Assembly (NCBI RefSeq): GCF_001718195.1
Contig: NZ_MCNV01000003.1
Span: 558,001-622,000, forward strand
Reading direction: 5' to 3'
DNA length: 64,000 bases
Origin: Paraburkholderia nodosa
GTDB lineage: Bacteria; Pseudomonadota; Gammaproteobacteria; Burkholderiales; Burkholderiaceae
In this document: piece after piece, positions 1 to 9,408 of the stretch
How the letters are laid out: each line of letters opens with the position of its first letter
Position numbering within the stretch: position 1 is the first letter of the stretch
Program-made: the position numbers and the translations under genes
The notes under the pieces: generated by a model
Databases searched by the model: none
Told to the model about the DNA's origin: nothing
The model's input: only the letters and a program-made list of their open reading frames with translations

Positions 1-309
1 CGCACCGGGTGTACCCGGCGTCGCTTTCTTGGAGGACACCGCAGGGCTCACGTGAGCCGCTACGGCGCTGTCTACATGCGTAGTCGTATTCGATGCGGGC
101 GGGGCTGTGCGCCCCGTCGGATTCTGTGCGGCTGTCGATTCAGCAGTCGACTGCGTCGCCGCAAGATCCTTTTCGGCAGCGGCGGCGGGGGTCGCGTCGG
201 CCCCCGCCTGGTCCGTCTCTGCCTGGGGCGCTGCGCGCCCCTTCTGTTTTGCTGCGGCCCCGGCTGCGCTGCGCGACTTCTGTGCGCCTGCACGAGGAAG
301 TTTGCTCAT
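1..309 (-). CDS. Partial Ala/Pro/Thr-rich hypothetical protein (N-terminus only, cut by window edge)
   Basis: The reading frame opens with ATG at 307-309 and runs 103 codons to the window edge without a stop. The product begins MSKLPRAGAQKSR and is dominated by Ala, Thr, Pro, Gln and Lys, so it looks disordered and basic. A purine-rich GGGAAGG lies two bases upstream of the ATG, a short spacing for a ribosome binding site. It follows pgk by about 30 bases on the same strand, so the two are probably cotranscribed. No domain is recognisable in this part. It could be the low-complexity N-terminal tail of a larger protein. Function unknown. Confidence 0.5.
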   Translation of the reverse strand, partial: MSKLPRAGAQKSRSAAGAAAKQKGRAAPQAETDQAGADATPAAAAEKDLAATQSTAESTAAQNPTGRTAPPASNTTTHVDSAVAAHVSPAVSSKKATPGTPGA

Positions 310-339
310 GGCCTTCCCGGCCGGGGCGCGCGGCGCCAC

Positions 340-1539
340 TTAACCAGCCGCCCGCGTTTCGAGCACTTCGACCGCCGGCAGCTTCTTGCCTTCGAGGAAC
401 TCGAGGAAGGCGCCGCCGCCGGTGGAGATATAGCTGACCTTGTCGGCGATGTTGTACTTCGCGATGGCTGCGAGCGTGTCGCCGCCGCCCGCGATCGAGA
501 AGGCGCCCGAACTGGCGATCGCATCCGCGAGCGTCTTCGTGCCGTTGCCGAACTGGTCGAACTCGAACACGCCGACCGGGCCGTTCCACACGATCGTGCC
601 GGCCTGCGCGAGTTGCGCGGCGAGCGCGTTGGCGGTGACGGGACCGATGTCGAGGATCATGTCGTCGTCGGCTACGTCGGCCACGTTCTTCGTCTCGGCC
701 CTGGCCGTCGGCGAGAATTCCTTGGCGGTCACGACGTCGGTCGGGATCGGCACGGAGGCGCCGCGCGCGCGCGCCGCGTCGATGATGGCCTTCGCATCGT
801 CCACCAGATCGGCTTCGGCGAGCGACTTGCCGATCTTCAGGCCCGCGGCCAGCATGAACGTGTTGGCGATGCCGCCGCCGACGATCAGCTGATCGACTTT
901 CTCGGCCAGCGACTTGAGGATGGTGAGCTTGGTCGAAACCTTCGAGCCCGCCACGATGGCCACCAGCGGACGCTTGGGCGCGCCGAGCGCCTTGCCGAGC
1001 GCGTCGAGTTCGGCCGCGAGCAGCGGACCCGCGCAGGCGACGCTCGCGTACTTCGCGATGCCGTAGGTCGTGGCTTCGGCGCGATGGGCGGTGCCGAACG
1101 CGTCGTTCACGTAGATATCGCAGAGCTTCGCCATCTTTTGCGAAAGCTCGTCCGAGTTCTTCTTTTCGCCCTTGTTGACGCGGCAGTTTTCGAGCAGCAC
1201 CACGTTGCCCGGCTCGACGTTCACGCCGTTTTCAACCCAGTTCGCGACCAGCGGCACGTCGCGGCCGAGCAGTTCGGCCAGACGCTTCGCGACCGGCGCG
1301 AGGGAGTCTTCGGGCTTGAATTCGCCTTCAGTCGGGCGGCCCAGGTGCGAGGTGACCATGACGGCCGCGCCGGCGTCGAGTGCGGCCTTGATGGCCGGCA
1401 CGGAGGCGCGCACGCGGGTGTCTTCGGTGATGTTGCCGTGGTCGTCCTGCGGCACGTTCAGGTCGGCGCGGATGAATACGCGCTTGCCCTTCAATTTGCC
1501 TTCGGAGATCAGATCGGAAAGACGCAGAACCTTGTTCAT
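340..1539 (-). CDS. pgk: Phosphoglycerate kinase
   Basis: Cytosolic glycolytic enzyme that transfers phosphate between 1,3-bisphosphoglycerate and ADP. The 399-residue product has the usual family length. Visible motifs are RADLNVP (residues 24-30), SHLGRP (64-69), [40 protein letters not shown] and the C-terminal GGGDT and STGGGAF of the nucleotide site. The start [10 protein letters not shown] was chosen because it matches the family. In-frame ATGs at 1545 and 1575 would add 2 or 12 atypical residues. It is transcribed away from ilvE; a TAAAAT box (1722-1727, minus strand) could be its -10. An Ala-rich ORF follows on the same strand. Confidence 0.97.
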   Translation of the reverse strand: MNKVLRLSDLISEGKLKGKRVFIRADLNVPQDDHGNITEDTRVRASVPAIKAALDAGAAVMVTSHLGRPTEGEFKPEDSLAPVAKRLAELLGRDVPLVANWVENGVNVEPGNVVLLENCRVNKGEKKNSDELSQKMAKLCDIYVNDAFGTAHRAEATTYGIAKYASVACAGPLLAAELDALGKALGAPKRPLVAIVAGSKVSTKLTILKSLAEKVDQLIVGGGIANTFMLAAGLKIGKSLAEADLVDDAKAIIDAARARGASVPIPTDVVTAKEFSPTARAETKNVADVADDDMILDIGPVTANALAAQLAQAGTIVWNGPVGVFEFDQFGNGTKTLADAIASSGAFSIAGGGDTLAAIAKYNIADKVSYISTGGGAFLEFLEGKKLPAVEVLETRAAG

Positions 1540-2033
1540 GGGCATGTCATCTTGATGGTGGGAAGGCGGTGGCAAGGCGATGCGGCGCCGCGGGCCTCAT
1601 TCTGGCGCGGCAAGACGTGCGGGACGGCACGGCGCGGGATCCGGTTTGAACGCTGTTTCGGGTCGCGGCTCCATGTCGCTGCTCGTCGCTGGCACGAGCC
1701 GGCATCGATTGCGAGATCGGTATTTTAGCTGATAGCCAGGACGATCAGAGACGTGTCCAGGCGAATCTCCCGTATTTGGGCAGACGCTGCTCGCCGGGCG
1801 GGCGTTCGCGCGATTTGCTGCGATGCAGCATGGGCTAAACCCAAAAAATATTCAGGCGGAACGCGCGCGAAACGACCCTAAAATCGCCCGAAATCCCCGC
1901 CCCAAGCGCCCGCGGGCGCGCTGGCAGGCGTCAAATGACGCTAAAATAATCGTCTTTGCCAACCGCAGCCACGCCGCGCGCGGCGAAACCCCTATATAAG
2001 CCCGATATTTACTGCACTTGTCTGGAGATTCGT
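1540..2033. other. Divergent pgk/ilvE intergenic region
   Basis: No gene is supported in these 494 bases. There are TAAAAT-type boxes facing ilvE at 1879-1884 and 1942-1947, and one facing pgk at 1722-1727. None has a convincing -35 at 16-18 bp. A short dyad, GCTGC-GAT-GCAGC, sits near 1818. Probably the two promoters lie here, but I cannot place them exactly. Confidence 0.4.
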
Positions 2034-2957
2034 ATGTCAATGGCCGACCGCGACGGCAAGATCTGGATGGACGGCAGGCTGATTGATTGGCGCGACGCCA
2101 ACATTCACGTGCTGACCCACACGCTGCACTACGGCATGGGTGTCTTCGAAGGTGTACGCGCCTATCAGACCGCCGACGGCAGCACCGCGATCTTCCGCCT
2201 CGCCGAGCACACCAGGCGTCTGCTCAACTCGGCCAAGATCTTCCAGATGGACGTGCCGTTCGACGCGAAGACGCTCGCCGACGCGCAGCTCGAAGTCGTG
2301 CGCGCGAATAGGCTCGAGTCGTGCTACATCCGCCCGATCATCTGGGTCGGCTCGGAAAAGCTCGGCGTTTCGGCCAAGGGCAACACCATCCACGTGGCCA
2401 TCGCCGCATGGCCGTGGGGCGCCTATCTCGGCGAAGACGGCCTCGCCCGGGGCATCCGCGTGAAGACGTCGTCGTTCACGCGCCATCACGTGAACGTGTC
2501 GATGGTGCGCGCCAAGGCTTCGGGCTGGTATGTGAACTCGATCCTCGCCAACCAGGAAGCCACCGCCGACGGCTACGACGAAGCGCTCCTGCTCGACGTG
2601 GACGGCTATGTCTCGGAAGGCTCGGGCGAGAACTTCTTCCTTGTGAACAACGGCAAGCTGTACACGCCGGACCTCGCGTCGTGCCTCGACGGCATCACGC
2701 GCGACACGGTCATCACGCTCGCGCGCGACATGGGCATTCCCGTGATCGAAAAGCGCATCACGCGTGACGAGGTGTACACCTGCGACGAAGCGTTCTTCAC
2801 GGGCACCGCCGCCGAAGTCACGCCGATCCGCGAGCTCGACAACCGCACCATCGGCAGCGGCTCGCGCGGCCCGGTCACGGAGAAGCTGCAATCGGCCTTC
2901 TTCGACGTCGTTTCGGGCAAGAACGACAAGTACGCGCGCTGGCTCGCGAAGGTCTAA
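2034..2957 (+). CDS. ilvE: Branched-chain amino acid aminotransferase
   Basis: PLP-dependent class IV transaminase that interconverts Leu, Ile and Val with their 2-oxo acids. It is 307 residues long, the normal IlvE length. The N-terminal LHYGMGVFEGVRAY block, the presumed PLP lysine K161 in MVRAKASGWYVNS, EGSGENFF, CLDGITRDTV and EAFFTGTAAEVTPI are all present. The start at 2034 has a GGAG Shine-Dalgarno 6 bases upstream; an in-frame extension back to 1956 has no site and reads as leader. It is followed by the CHCC zinc-finger gene and waaF on the same strand. Confidence 0.97.
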   Translation: MSMADRDGKIWMDGRLIDWRDANIHVLTHTLHYGMGVFEGVRAYQTADGSTAIFRLAEHTRRLLNSAKIFQMDVPFDAKTLADAQLEVVRANRLESCYIRPIIWVGSEKLGVSAKGNTIHVAIAAWPWGAYLGEDGLARGIRVKTSSFTRHHVNVSMVRAKASGWYVNSILANQEATADGYDEALLLDVDGYVSEGSGENFFLVNNGKLYTPDLASCLDGITRDTVITLARDMGIPVIEKRITRDEVYTCDEAFFTGTAAEVTPIRELDNRTIGSGSRGPVTEKLQSAFFDVVSGKNDKYARWLAKV

Positions 2958-3016
2958 GACAAAAGGTCCGGGCGCGCCAACGCCTGGCCCCCACAGCTAC
3001 ACAGAGAATCGTCCTC

Positions 3017-3211
3017 ATGAGCGAAATCAAGGAAATGCCGCTGGTCGAACTTTCGGCCAAGGATCTGCCCGCTTACTGCCCGAATCCGTCGATGCCGCGC
3101 TGGAGCAACCACCCGCGCGTGTTCCTCGACGTGACGCACGGCGAAGCGAAGTGCCCGTACTGCAGCACGCGTTACAAGCTGCGCGCGGGCGAGGTCGTCC
3201 ACGGCCACTGA
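3017..3211 (+). CDS. CHCC-type zinc-finger domain protein (64 aa)
   Basis: Small protein of the zf-CHCC family (PF10276), related to the zinc-binding tail of the complex I subunit NDUFS6. Putative ligands are the His in FLDVTHGEAKCPYC, the CPYC pair, and a further upstream Cys in AYCPNPS. The length and the closing LRAGEVVHGH are typical of proteobacterial members. It lies 59 bases after ilvE and ahead of waaF, probably in one transcript. Its job is not established; a role in respiratory-chain or zinc handling is only inferred from the family. Confidence 0.88.
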   Translation: MSEIKEMPLVELSAKDLPAYCPNPSMPRWSNHPRVFLDVTHGEAKCPYCSTRYKLRAGEVVHGH

Positions 3212-3232
3212 CGCGTTTCGCCTCACTCGCGG

Positions 3233-3263
3233 CGCGCCGTCGTTGCATGCGGCGGCGCGTTTT
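3233..3263 (+). terminator. Possible terminator after the zinc-finger gene
   Basis: A CGCGCCG/CGGCGCG stem (3233-3239 and 3253-3259) is followed directly by TTTT (3260-3263), 22 bases after the zinc-finger stop. The loop is 13 bases and the U-tract short, so termination may be partial. Confidence 0.4.
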
Positions 3264-3419
3264 ACGTGCTGCCGCCGCCCGTTCACCGGCGAGCGGCTTC
3301 TCGTCATTTTCCCAACCGTGTTTCGCGCGCGGCCCAATCCGCCCCCATGCCGGCCCGAGCCGGCGCGAGGCGGGCAAGCCGCACGTGCAACCTTTACCCT
3401 CTCCGGACCCTGACTCCCG

Positions 3420-4445
3420 ATGCGCCGCGCGCTGGTAATCGCACCGAACTGGATCGGTGACGCACTGATGGCGCAGCCGCTTTTTTCGCGGCTCGTGAAA
3501 CTGCACCCGCGCATTCAGATCGATGCGCTCGCGCCAACCTGGGTTGCGCCCGTGCTCGAGCGCATGCCCGAGATCCGCGACGTCTACGCCACCGACCTCG
3601 GCCACGGCAAGCTGCAGCTGCTGCGCCGCTGGCAACTGGCGGGCGATCTGCGCGCCGAACGCTATGACGCCGCCTACGTGCTGCCCAATTCGCTCAAGTC
3701 CGCGCTGATCCCGTGGCTCGCCAATATCGGGCTGCGCATTGGCTACACGGGCGAGAACCGTTACGGCCTCTTGAATGTGCGCCATGCGAATCCGCCCAAG
3801 GACGAGCGCCCGCCGATGGTCAGCCACTACGCCGCGCTCGCCTACGCGCCCGGCGCGAGCGTGCCCGACGACCTGCCGATGCCGCGCCTCGAGTCGGACC
3901 CGAACGAGGCGTCGCGCGTGTCGGCGCGCTTCAATCTCGATACGCGCGTGCCGCTGCTCGTGTTCTGCCCCGGCGCCGAGTACGGCCCGGCCAAGCGCTG
4001 GCCGCCCGAGCATTTCGCGGCGCTCGCGAAGATGGTGGGGCAGTCGTTCCCGTACACGCAGATCGTCGCGCTCGGCTCGCCGAAGGACGCCCCGCTCGCC
4101 CAGGCGATTGCCGATCGCGCGCCGAACGTGCGCAACCTGTGCGGGCAGACCGCGCTCGGCGAGGCGTGCGCACTGATCTCGCGCGCGAACGCCGTGGTGA
4201 CCAACGATTCGGGCCTGATGCACGTGGCCGCCGCGCTGCGTCGGCCGCTCGTCGCGCTGTACGGTTCGACGGATCCGCGCCACACGCCGCCCTTGTCCGA
4301 GCTTGCAAAGGTACAATGGCTCCATCTCGAATGTAGTCCCTGCTTTGCGCGAGAGTGTCCGCTCGGGCATCTGAACTGCCTGCGCGAACTGAGCCCGGAA
4401 CAGGTTTTCGGCGATCTACGCGGCATGCTGCTCGGGCAGCGATAA
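3420..4445 (+). CDS. waaF: ADP-heptose:LPS heptosyltransferase II
   Basis: Glycosyltransferase family 9 enzyme that adds the second L-glycero-D-manno-heptose to the LPS inner core at the cytoplasmic face of the inner membrane. The 341-residue product has the GT9 signature regions: N-terminal PNWIGDALMAQPLFSRL, central CPGAEYGPAKRWP, VTNDSGLMHVAAAL (residues about 260-273) and YGSTDPRHTPP. The C-terminal cysteine pattern SPCFARECPLGHLNC is typical of WaaF. It starts at ATG 3420. gmhB, which makes the heptose precursor, is 50 kb away in this window, so the heptose genes are split. Confidence 0.95.
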   Translation: MRRALVIAPNWIGDALMAQPLFSRLVKLHPRIQIDALAPTWVAPVLERMPEIRDVYATDLGHGKLQLLRRWQLAGDLRAERYDAAYVLPNSLKSALIPWLANIGLRIGYTGENRYGLLNVRHANPPKDERPPMVSHYAALAYAPGASVPDDLPMPRLESDPNEASRVSARFNLDTRVPLLVFCPGAEYGPAKRWPPEHFAALAKMVGQSFPYTQIVALGSPKDAPLAQAIADRAPNVRNLCGQTALGEACALISRANAVVTNDSGLMHVAAALRRPLVALYGSTDPRHTPPLSELAKVQWLHLECSPCFARECPLGHLNCLRELSPEQVFGDLRGMLLGQR

Positions 4446-4756
4446 GCAACAGGCATCGCCAGCAGCGTTGGGCGGCTATGTGCCGCCCGCCACGCTGAAA
4501 ACATCGCGCACACAAATGGATGTGCGCCACGCAACGGACGCCATGCGCGTTGCGCGCGCCCAATAGAGGCAACGAGGCGCGGGAGGGACCCATGCGCCGC
4601 ATCGGAGCACGTCACAGGCCTGCCTCGCGAAAGCGGCATGCTCGCGGCAAACGCGCGGCACGCAGCGACAGCCGCACAACGACGCAACCGATCAATCGCC
4701 AACCCGCGCCCAGGTAGACGCCGAATGCGACACCGAGCGCACAAGACCAACGAGCC
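4446..4756. other. Intergenic region after waaF
   Basis: No gene is supported. A strong stem-loop at 4464-4495 combines GGGCGGC-TATGT-GCCGCCC with an outer AGCGT/ACGCT pairing. It has no U-tract on either strand, so it may be a processed 3' end rather than an intrinsic terminator. The rest is GC-rich with only short spurious frames. Confidence 0.4.
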
Positions 4757-5203
4757 ATGCCACGTTTTGCCCACATCTTCGAAGCCGCCGCGGACACCCT
4801 CAACGCGTACTACCAGGCCGTCGCGGAAGTCAACATCGACAGCTTGATGGGTCTGTGGATCGATGAAGAGTTCGTGAGCTGCATCACGGCGGAAGGCGCG
4901 CACCTGCACGGCCTGCCGAGTATCCGCGCGGGCCTCGCCGCACAGCTCGAAGCGGCGCCGGTGTCGATCGAGCCGCTCGACATCCGTGTGTACGACAGCC
5001 TCGGCACCGTGGTCTACGCGATCGTGGAAGCGCACCGCCCGGTCGATCCCAGTGCGATTCCCACCATGGTCTTCACGACCTACGTGATGGTTCACGAGCG
5101 CGGCGAGTGGCGCATTGCGCACATTCACGCGAGCCGCATGCCCGACGACGCAGCCACCCAGTTCTCGGCCAGATTGCGCCACGGCCAGGGCGCGCTGCAC
5201 TGA
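4757..5203 (+). CDS. NTF2-like/SnoaL-fold protein (148 aa)
   Basis: Predicted soluble protein with an NTF2-like fold: an N-terminal helix (AAADTLNAYYQAVAEVNID), then the WIDEEFVSCITAEGAHLHG region of the cone and C-terminal strands ending in GEWRIAHIHASRMP, the usual final-strand pattern of SnoaL_3/DUF4440 proteins. No catalytic residues can be assigned. It starts at ATG 4757 and ends 27 bases before the hydrolase start at 5231, so cotranscription with the hydrolase and DUF2946 gene is likely. Function unknown. Confidence 0.85.
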   Translation: MPRFAHIFEAAADTLNAYYQAVAEVNIDSLMGLWIDEEFVSCITAEGAHLHGLPSIRAGLAAQLEAAPVSIEPLDIRVYDSLGTVVYAIVEAHRPVDPSAIPTMVFTTYVMVHERGEWRIAHIHASRMPDDAATQFSARLRHGQGALH

Positions 5204-5230
5204 CATAAGGGCGCAAAGCAGGGGGCAGTG

Positions 5231-6301
5231 ATGAGTACGACCGACGACACCCGCAGGCCCGGCGACGCAGCCCGCGTCGCGGCCGCGCTCGATGCCCAGA
5301 CCGCCCTGCTCGGCCCCCACTACGACAACGACTACCGCGCGCCGTTCTGGCTGCCCGGTGCGCACATCCAGACCATCGTGCCGGCGCTGTTCTCGCGCCT
5401 GCCCGCGCCCGCCTACCGCCGCGAGCGCTGGGACACACCGGATGGCGACTTCATCGAAGTGGACTGGCTGGACGGCAAGCATGCCGGTGCGGATTCACAC
5501 AACGCCCCGCTTTTCGTCCTGTTCCACGGCCTGGAAGGCGGCTCGAGCTCCCACTATGCGCGCGCGCTCGCTGCCGCCGCGCAGGCGCGCGGCTGGCATG
5601 CGGCGATCCCCCACTTTCGCAGCTGCAGCGGACCGCTGAACCTGCTGCCGCGCTTCTACCATCTCGCCGATTCCGCCGAAGTCGACTGGGTGCTGCGCCG
5701 CTTCGCTGCCCGCCACGCGGGGCCGCTCGTGGTCGCGGGCGTGTCGCTCGGCGGCAACGTGCTGCTGCACTGGCTTGCCCAGCGTCGGGAAGATGCCGCG
5801 ATCGTCGCGGCCGCCGCGGCGATCTCCACGCCGCTCGATGTGCATGCAGGCAGTGAGATGCTGACGCAGGGTTTCGGCATGATCTACACGCGCAGCTTCC
5901 TGAAGACGCTGAAAGTGAAGGCGCTCCAGAAACTCGAGCAGTACCCCGGCCTGTTCGACGCGCAAGCCGTGCTCGCCAGCCGGACGATGTACGAATTCGA
6001 CAATGTCGTGACGGCGCCGCTGCACGGTTTTCGCGACACCCACGACTACTACACGCAAGCGACGATCCGTCCGAAGCTCGGCGAAATCGCCGTCCCCACG
6101 CTCATTCTGAACGCGCGCAACGATCCGTTCCTGCCGGGCCGCGCGCTGCCCGCGCGCCACGAAGTGAGCGCCGCCGTCGAACTCGATCAGCCCGCGCACG
6201 GCGGCCACGTCGGCTTCATGACGGGACCGTTCCCTGGCCGCAGCGACTGGCTTTCGCAGCGCGTGTTCGCTTATCTCTCGCCTTTCGTCTCTCATGGATG
6301 A
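5231..6301 (+). CDS. YheT-family alpha/beta-hydrolase
   Basis: Predicted esterase of the YheT/ABHD1-3 family, 356 residues. The N-terminal PFWLPGAHIQTIVPALF and DGDFIEVDW are hallmarks of the family. The nucleophile serine is in GVSLGGN, the acid likely the Asp of NARNDPFLP, and the histidine in HGGHVGF. ATG at 5231 was preferred over the adjacent GTG at 5228 because it is preceded by GGGGG at proper spacing. It overlaps the next gene by 8 bases (its stop lies inside the DUF2946 start), implying translational coupling. The substrate is unknown. Confidence 0.92.
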   Translation: MSTTDDTRRPGDAARVAAALDAQTALLGPHYDNDYRAPFWLPGAHIQTIVPALFSRLPAPAYRRERWDTPDGDFIEVDWLDGKHAGADSHNAPLFVLFHGLEGGSSSHYARALAAAAQARGWHAAIPHFRSCSGPLNLLPRFYHLADSAEVDWVLRRFAARHAGPLVVAGVSLGGNVLLHWLAQRREDAAIVAAAAAISTPLDVHAGSEMLTQGFGMIYTRSFLKTLKVKALQKLEQYPGLFDAQAVLASRTMYEFDNVVTAPLHGFRDTHDYYTQATIRPKLGEIAVPTLILNARNDPFLPGRALPARHEVSAAVELDQPAHGGHVGFMTGPFPGRSDWLSQRVFAYLSPFVSHG

Positions 6302-6929
6302 CATCGTCAAACAGGCGCTCGCGCGCTGGCCCAACGTCCCGCATTGCACGGGCTGGCTGCTGCTCGACGCACGCGGCAACTGGCGCATGCGCGACGAGGC
6401 CGCCCAGGCGCAGAACGCACCCGGCACCGCGATCCGCCACGAAGCGCTGCTCGGCTTCATCAACCGCAATTACGAGCGCGATGAACACGGCCAGTGGTAC
6501 TTCCAGAACGGGCCGCAGCGCGTGTACGTCGAACTCGAATACACGCCGTGGATCGTGCGTCTCGCCGCGGGTCACGAGGGCGACGACGCGTTGACGCTCA
6601 CCGATCAGGGCGGTCAAGCGTTCGAGCCTGTGGCCGCCTACCTCGACGAAGCGGGCAGCGTGATCTTCGCCGATGCGAGTTCGCCGCCGCGCGCGGCGCT
6701 GCTGCACGACCACGACCTCGACCTCTTCACCGACCACGCCACGCTCGCGGACGACGCCCACAGCGGCACCTTCCACTGGCGCGCCGGCGCCGCGCTGCCG
6801 CTGCAGCCGGTCAAGCGCGCCGACGTGAGCACGCGCTTCGCCTTCGTGGCGAGCCCGGCGCGCGCCGAGCGCGAAGCGCAGGCCGCGGGGCACGGCGCGA
6901 GCGGCACGCCGCCTGCATCCGCGGACTGA
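6294..6929 (+). CDS. DUF2946-family protein (211 aa)
   Basis: Conserved protein of unknown function found in Burkholderiaceae and relatives, begun by MDDIVKQALARWPNVPHCTGWLLLD. Conserved-looking blocks include RHEALLGFINRNY, QWYFQNGPQRVYVELEYTPW and the later LHDHDLDLFTDHA and GTFHWRAG. There is no signal peptide or membrane segment, so it is probably cytosolic. Its ATG overlaps the end of the hydrolase gene, which links the two. It converges on the M48 protease gene with 8 bases between them and no room for an intrinsic terminator. Confidence 0.88.
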   Translation: MDDIVKQALARWPNVPHCTGWLLLDARGNWRMRDEAAQAQNAPGTAIRHEALLGFINRNYERDEHGQWYFQNGPQRVYVELEYTPWIVRLAAGHEGDDALTLTDQGGQAFEPVAAYLDEAGSVIFADASSPPRAALLHDHDLDLFTDHATLADDAHSGTFHWRAGAALPLQPVKRADVSTRFAFVASPARAEREAQAAGHGASGTPPASAD

Positions 6930-6937
6930 GCCCCGAC

Positions 6938-8743
6938 TTAGCCGCGGCCCTCATCCTTCTCGTCCTGGCGCTCCTGCTGGTAGCGCGCCTCGAAGTCGTG
7001 CAGGCGCGCTTCGATCGTCGACAGATCGTAGTAGCCCACCGATTTCATGTCGCGCGCCTCCTTGAGCTGACGGATAGCCGAGGGCCACGCGCCGTCGAGC
7101 GCCAGCTTCTCCGCCATCGCCCGATGCTGAGTGAGCGCGTCGCCGAGTCCGGCGCTCGCCTGCGCCAGATAGAGCCACCAGGCGTCCTGCTGCGGTTCGG
7201 CCTCGGTTTCGCTGCGCGCGAGCGTCTGCGCCTCCTTGAAGCGCCGCGCCGCGATCAGCGCCTGCAGCAGCGCATCGGTAGCCGCGTGGGAGCCTGGCCA
7301 CGCCTTGTGCGCGGCCTCGGCCAGCCGCACGGCGTCGTCGGTGCGGCCTGAGCGGCGCGCGATATCCACGGCGAGCACGTCGAGGCTCGGCGAGCTGCGC
7401 GTCTTGCTGCCATCCGCGGCCTCGAACTTCGCGAACGCCGCGCGCGCGTTCGCGAGCGACGCCGTGGCGTCGTCGTAGCGCTCCAGCAGCAACTGCGCGT
7501 AGGCAATGCCATACCAGTTCGCGGCGACGTTGAGCGCCGTGCGGTCCTCGAGCTCCGAGCGCAGTCGCGAAACCTCGTCGATGTACTCGTTGCGCGTGCG
7601 GTCCTGAAGCACACGCACGCGTGCGCGCACGAAACCGTACTCGGGCGCCTGGCGCGGCTGACGGTAAGCGGCGCGGCGCGCGCGGTCCTGCATGTCGGCG
7701 ATGCGCTCGCCGGTGAGCGGGTGCGTGCGCGCGTAGGCCGGCACGCCCGTGTCTTCCATCGAATCGCGCTCGAGCCGCTCGAAAAACGCCACCATGCCCC
7801 ACGGGTCGTAGCCCGCGCCCGTAAGCAGCTGGAAGCCCACGCGATCGGCCTCGTGCTCCGCGGCGCGCGAGAAACGCAACTGGCTGTCCACGGCATACGC
7901 CTGGCTGCCGAGCGCAATCCCGGCGCCGAGATCGCCGCTATGCGCGAGCACGCCCGCGAGAATGCCGAACAGCACGCCGGCCAGCGCGGCCAGGCCCGTG
8001 CGCTCGCTCTGCGAAAGCATACGTGCGATGTGCCGCTGCAAGACGTGGCCCATTTCGTGACCGAGCACGGAGGCGAGTTCGGACTCCGTTTGGGTGACGA
8101 CGATGAGCCCCGAGTTCACGCCGATGAAGCCGCCCGGCAGCGAGAAGGCGTTGATCTGGCCGTCGCGGATCGCGAACAGATCGAAGTCGGGCCGATAGGC
8201 GCCGATGAACTGCGCGCTGGCGGCCGCCGCGAGGCGCGCGGCCACCGAATTGAGGTAGTCGCGCACGAGCCAGTCGCCGATATAGTCGGGGTCGCGGCGA
8301 ATCTCGCGCATCACGCGCTCGCCGATACGGCGCTCGGCCTGCGGCGTGAGCGCGCCGCCGGAGCCGTCGCCGAGGTCGGGCAGTTGCGGCACCCAGGCGG
8401 GGGCGCGCACGCTGGTATTGCCGCTCGACGACGAGGAAGCTGCGCCTGCCTGGCCCTGGGCCGAAAAGCGGCTCTGCGCGCCGCCGTAAGTGCCGAACAC
8501 GCCCTGCGCGATCGAGGCGGGGACGACGGGGTCAGCCGAGTCGTCGAACGGGCCGCTGACGAGTACGGGCGCCGCATTGGCCGCGTTCGGTGCCGGGCTG
8601 GAGGGGGCCGGTGCCGGCTGCGCGGCCATCGGCGGGGCCGCGCCGGGCTTGACGACGGCGGCATTCGACGCCTGCGCGTACGCTTGCGGCGAAACCGTAA
8701 GCGACGCGCACAACCATGCAGCAAGCAGCCGTTTCAGACGCAT
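6938..8743 (-). CDS. Periplasmic M48-family metalloprotease with TPR-like C-terminus (BepA-like)
   Basis: Predicted exported zinc protease of the BepA/YfgC type, which in E. coli acts in outer-membrane protein quality control. Residues 1-24 are a Sec signal peptide ending in QAYAQA; an Ala/Pro-rich linker follows to about 130. The catalytic HEMGH (residues 229-233) and the downstream SRAAEHEADRVGF third ligand are intact, and the C-terminal 250 residues look like TPR helices. ATG 8743 was preferred over 8824 because only it puts a clean signal peptide at the N-terminus. It is divergent from moaC. Confidence 0.92.
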   Translation of the reverse strand: MRLKRLLAAWLCASLTVSPQAYAQASNAAVVKPGAAPPMAAQPAPAPSSPAPNAANAAPVLVSGPFDDSADPVVPASIAQGVFGTYGGAQSRFSAQGQAGAASSSSSGNTSVRAPAWVPQLPDLGDGSGGALTPQAERRIGERVMREIRRDPDYIGDWLVRDYLNSVAARLAAAASAQFIGAYRPDFDLFAIRDGQINAFSLPGGFIGVNSGLIVVTQTESELASVLGHEMGHVLQRHIARMLSQSERTGLAALAGVLFGILAGVLAHSGDLGAGIALGSQAYAVDSQLRFSRAAEHEADRVGFQLLTGAGYDPWGMVAFFERLERDSMEDTGVPAYARTHPLTGERIADMQDRARRAAYRQPRQAPEYGFVRARVRVLQDRTRNEYIDEVSRLRSELEDRTALNVAANWYGIAYAQLLLERYDDATASLANARAAFAKFEAADGSKTRSSPSLDVLAVDIARRSGRTDDAVRLAEAAHKAWPGSHAATDALLQALIAARRFKEAQTLARSETEAEPQQDAWWLYLAQASAGLGDALTQHRAMAEKLALDGAWPSAIRQLKEARDMKSVGYYDLSTIEARLHDFEARYQQERQDEKDEGRG

Positions 8744-8924
8744 TGATGACAGGATCGGGGAATGCGGAACACCGGCGCGGCGGCGCGCCCGGTGAGGACC
8801 GCCCGCGCCCGTGCGCCAACCCATCGATTGTAGCCCGCCTTACAACACTTGCGACACGGCAAGACGCGTAGAAAGCGCGGCGTGCCGCACTGTTAAGATA
8901 GGTACCCCTCAAGGAAGAACCACC

Positions 8925-9404
8925 ATGCCTGAACTCACGCATTTCGACGCAGCCGGCGACGCCCATATGGTCGATGTCGGCGGCAAGGCAGAGACGAAGC
9001 GCATCGCGCTCGCGAGCGGCACGATCCGCATGTTGCCGGAAACCTTCGCGCTGATCCGCGACGGCCACGCGAAAAAAGGTGACGTGATCGGCGTTGCGCG
9101 TATCGCCGCGATCCAGGGGGCGAAGCGCACCTCGGATCTGATTCCGCTGTGCCACCCGCTCGCCATCACGCGAGTGAAAGTGGATTTCGTGCTCGACGAA
9201 ACGATGCCCGGGGTTCACTGCACGGCGCAGGTGGAAACGCTCGGCCGCACGGGCGTGGAGATGGAAGCGCTGACCGCCGTGCAGGTCGGACTGCTGACCG
9301 TCTACGACATGTGCAAGGCCGTGGATCGCGGCATGACGATCACCGATGTGCGCGTGCTGGAAAAGCACGGCGGCAAGTCGGGAGATTGGGTGGCGGAGCG
9401 CTGA
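8925..9404 (+). CDS. moaC: Cyclic pyranopterin monophosphate synthase
   Basis: Second enzyme of molybdenum cofactor synthesis, making cyclic pyranopterin monophosphate from the MoaA product. At 159 residues it is full length. [25 protein letters not shown] (active-site region), [11 protein letters not shown] and [13 protein letters not shown] are all typical. The ATG at 8925 has AAGGAAG about 8 bases upstream; an upstream frame to 8811 is leader. The MazG-like gene begins 4 bases after its stop. Confidence 0.96.
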   Translation: MPELTHFDAAGDAHMVDVGGKAETKRIALASGTIRMLPETFALIRDGHAKKGDVIGVARIAAIQGAKRTSDLIPLCHPLAITRVKVDFVLDETMPGVHCTAQVETLGRTGVEMEALTAVQVGLLTVYDMCKAVDRGMTITDVRVLEKHGGKSGDWVAER

Positions 9405-9408
9405 CGCC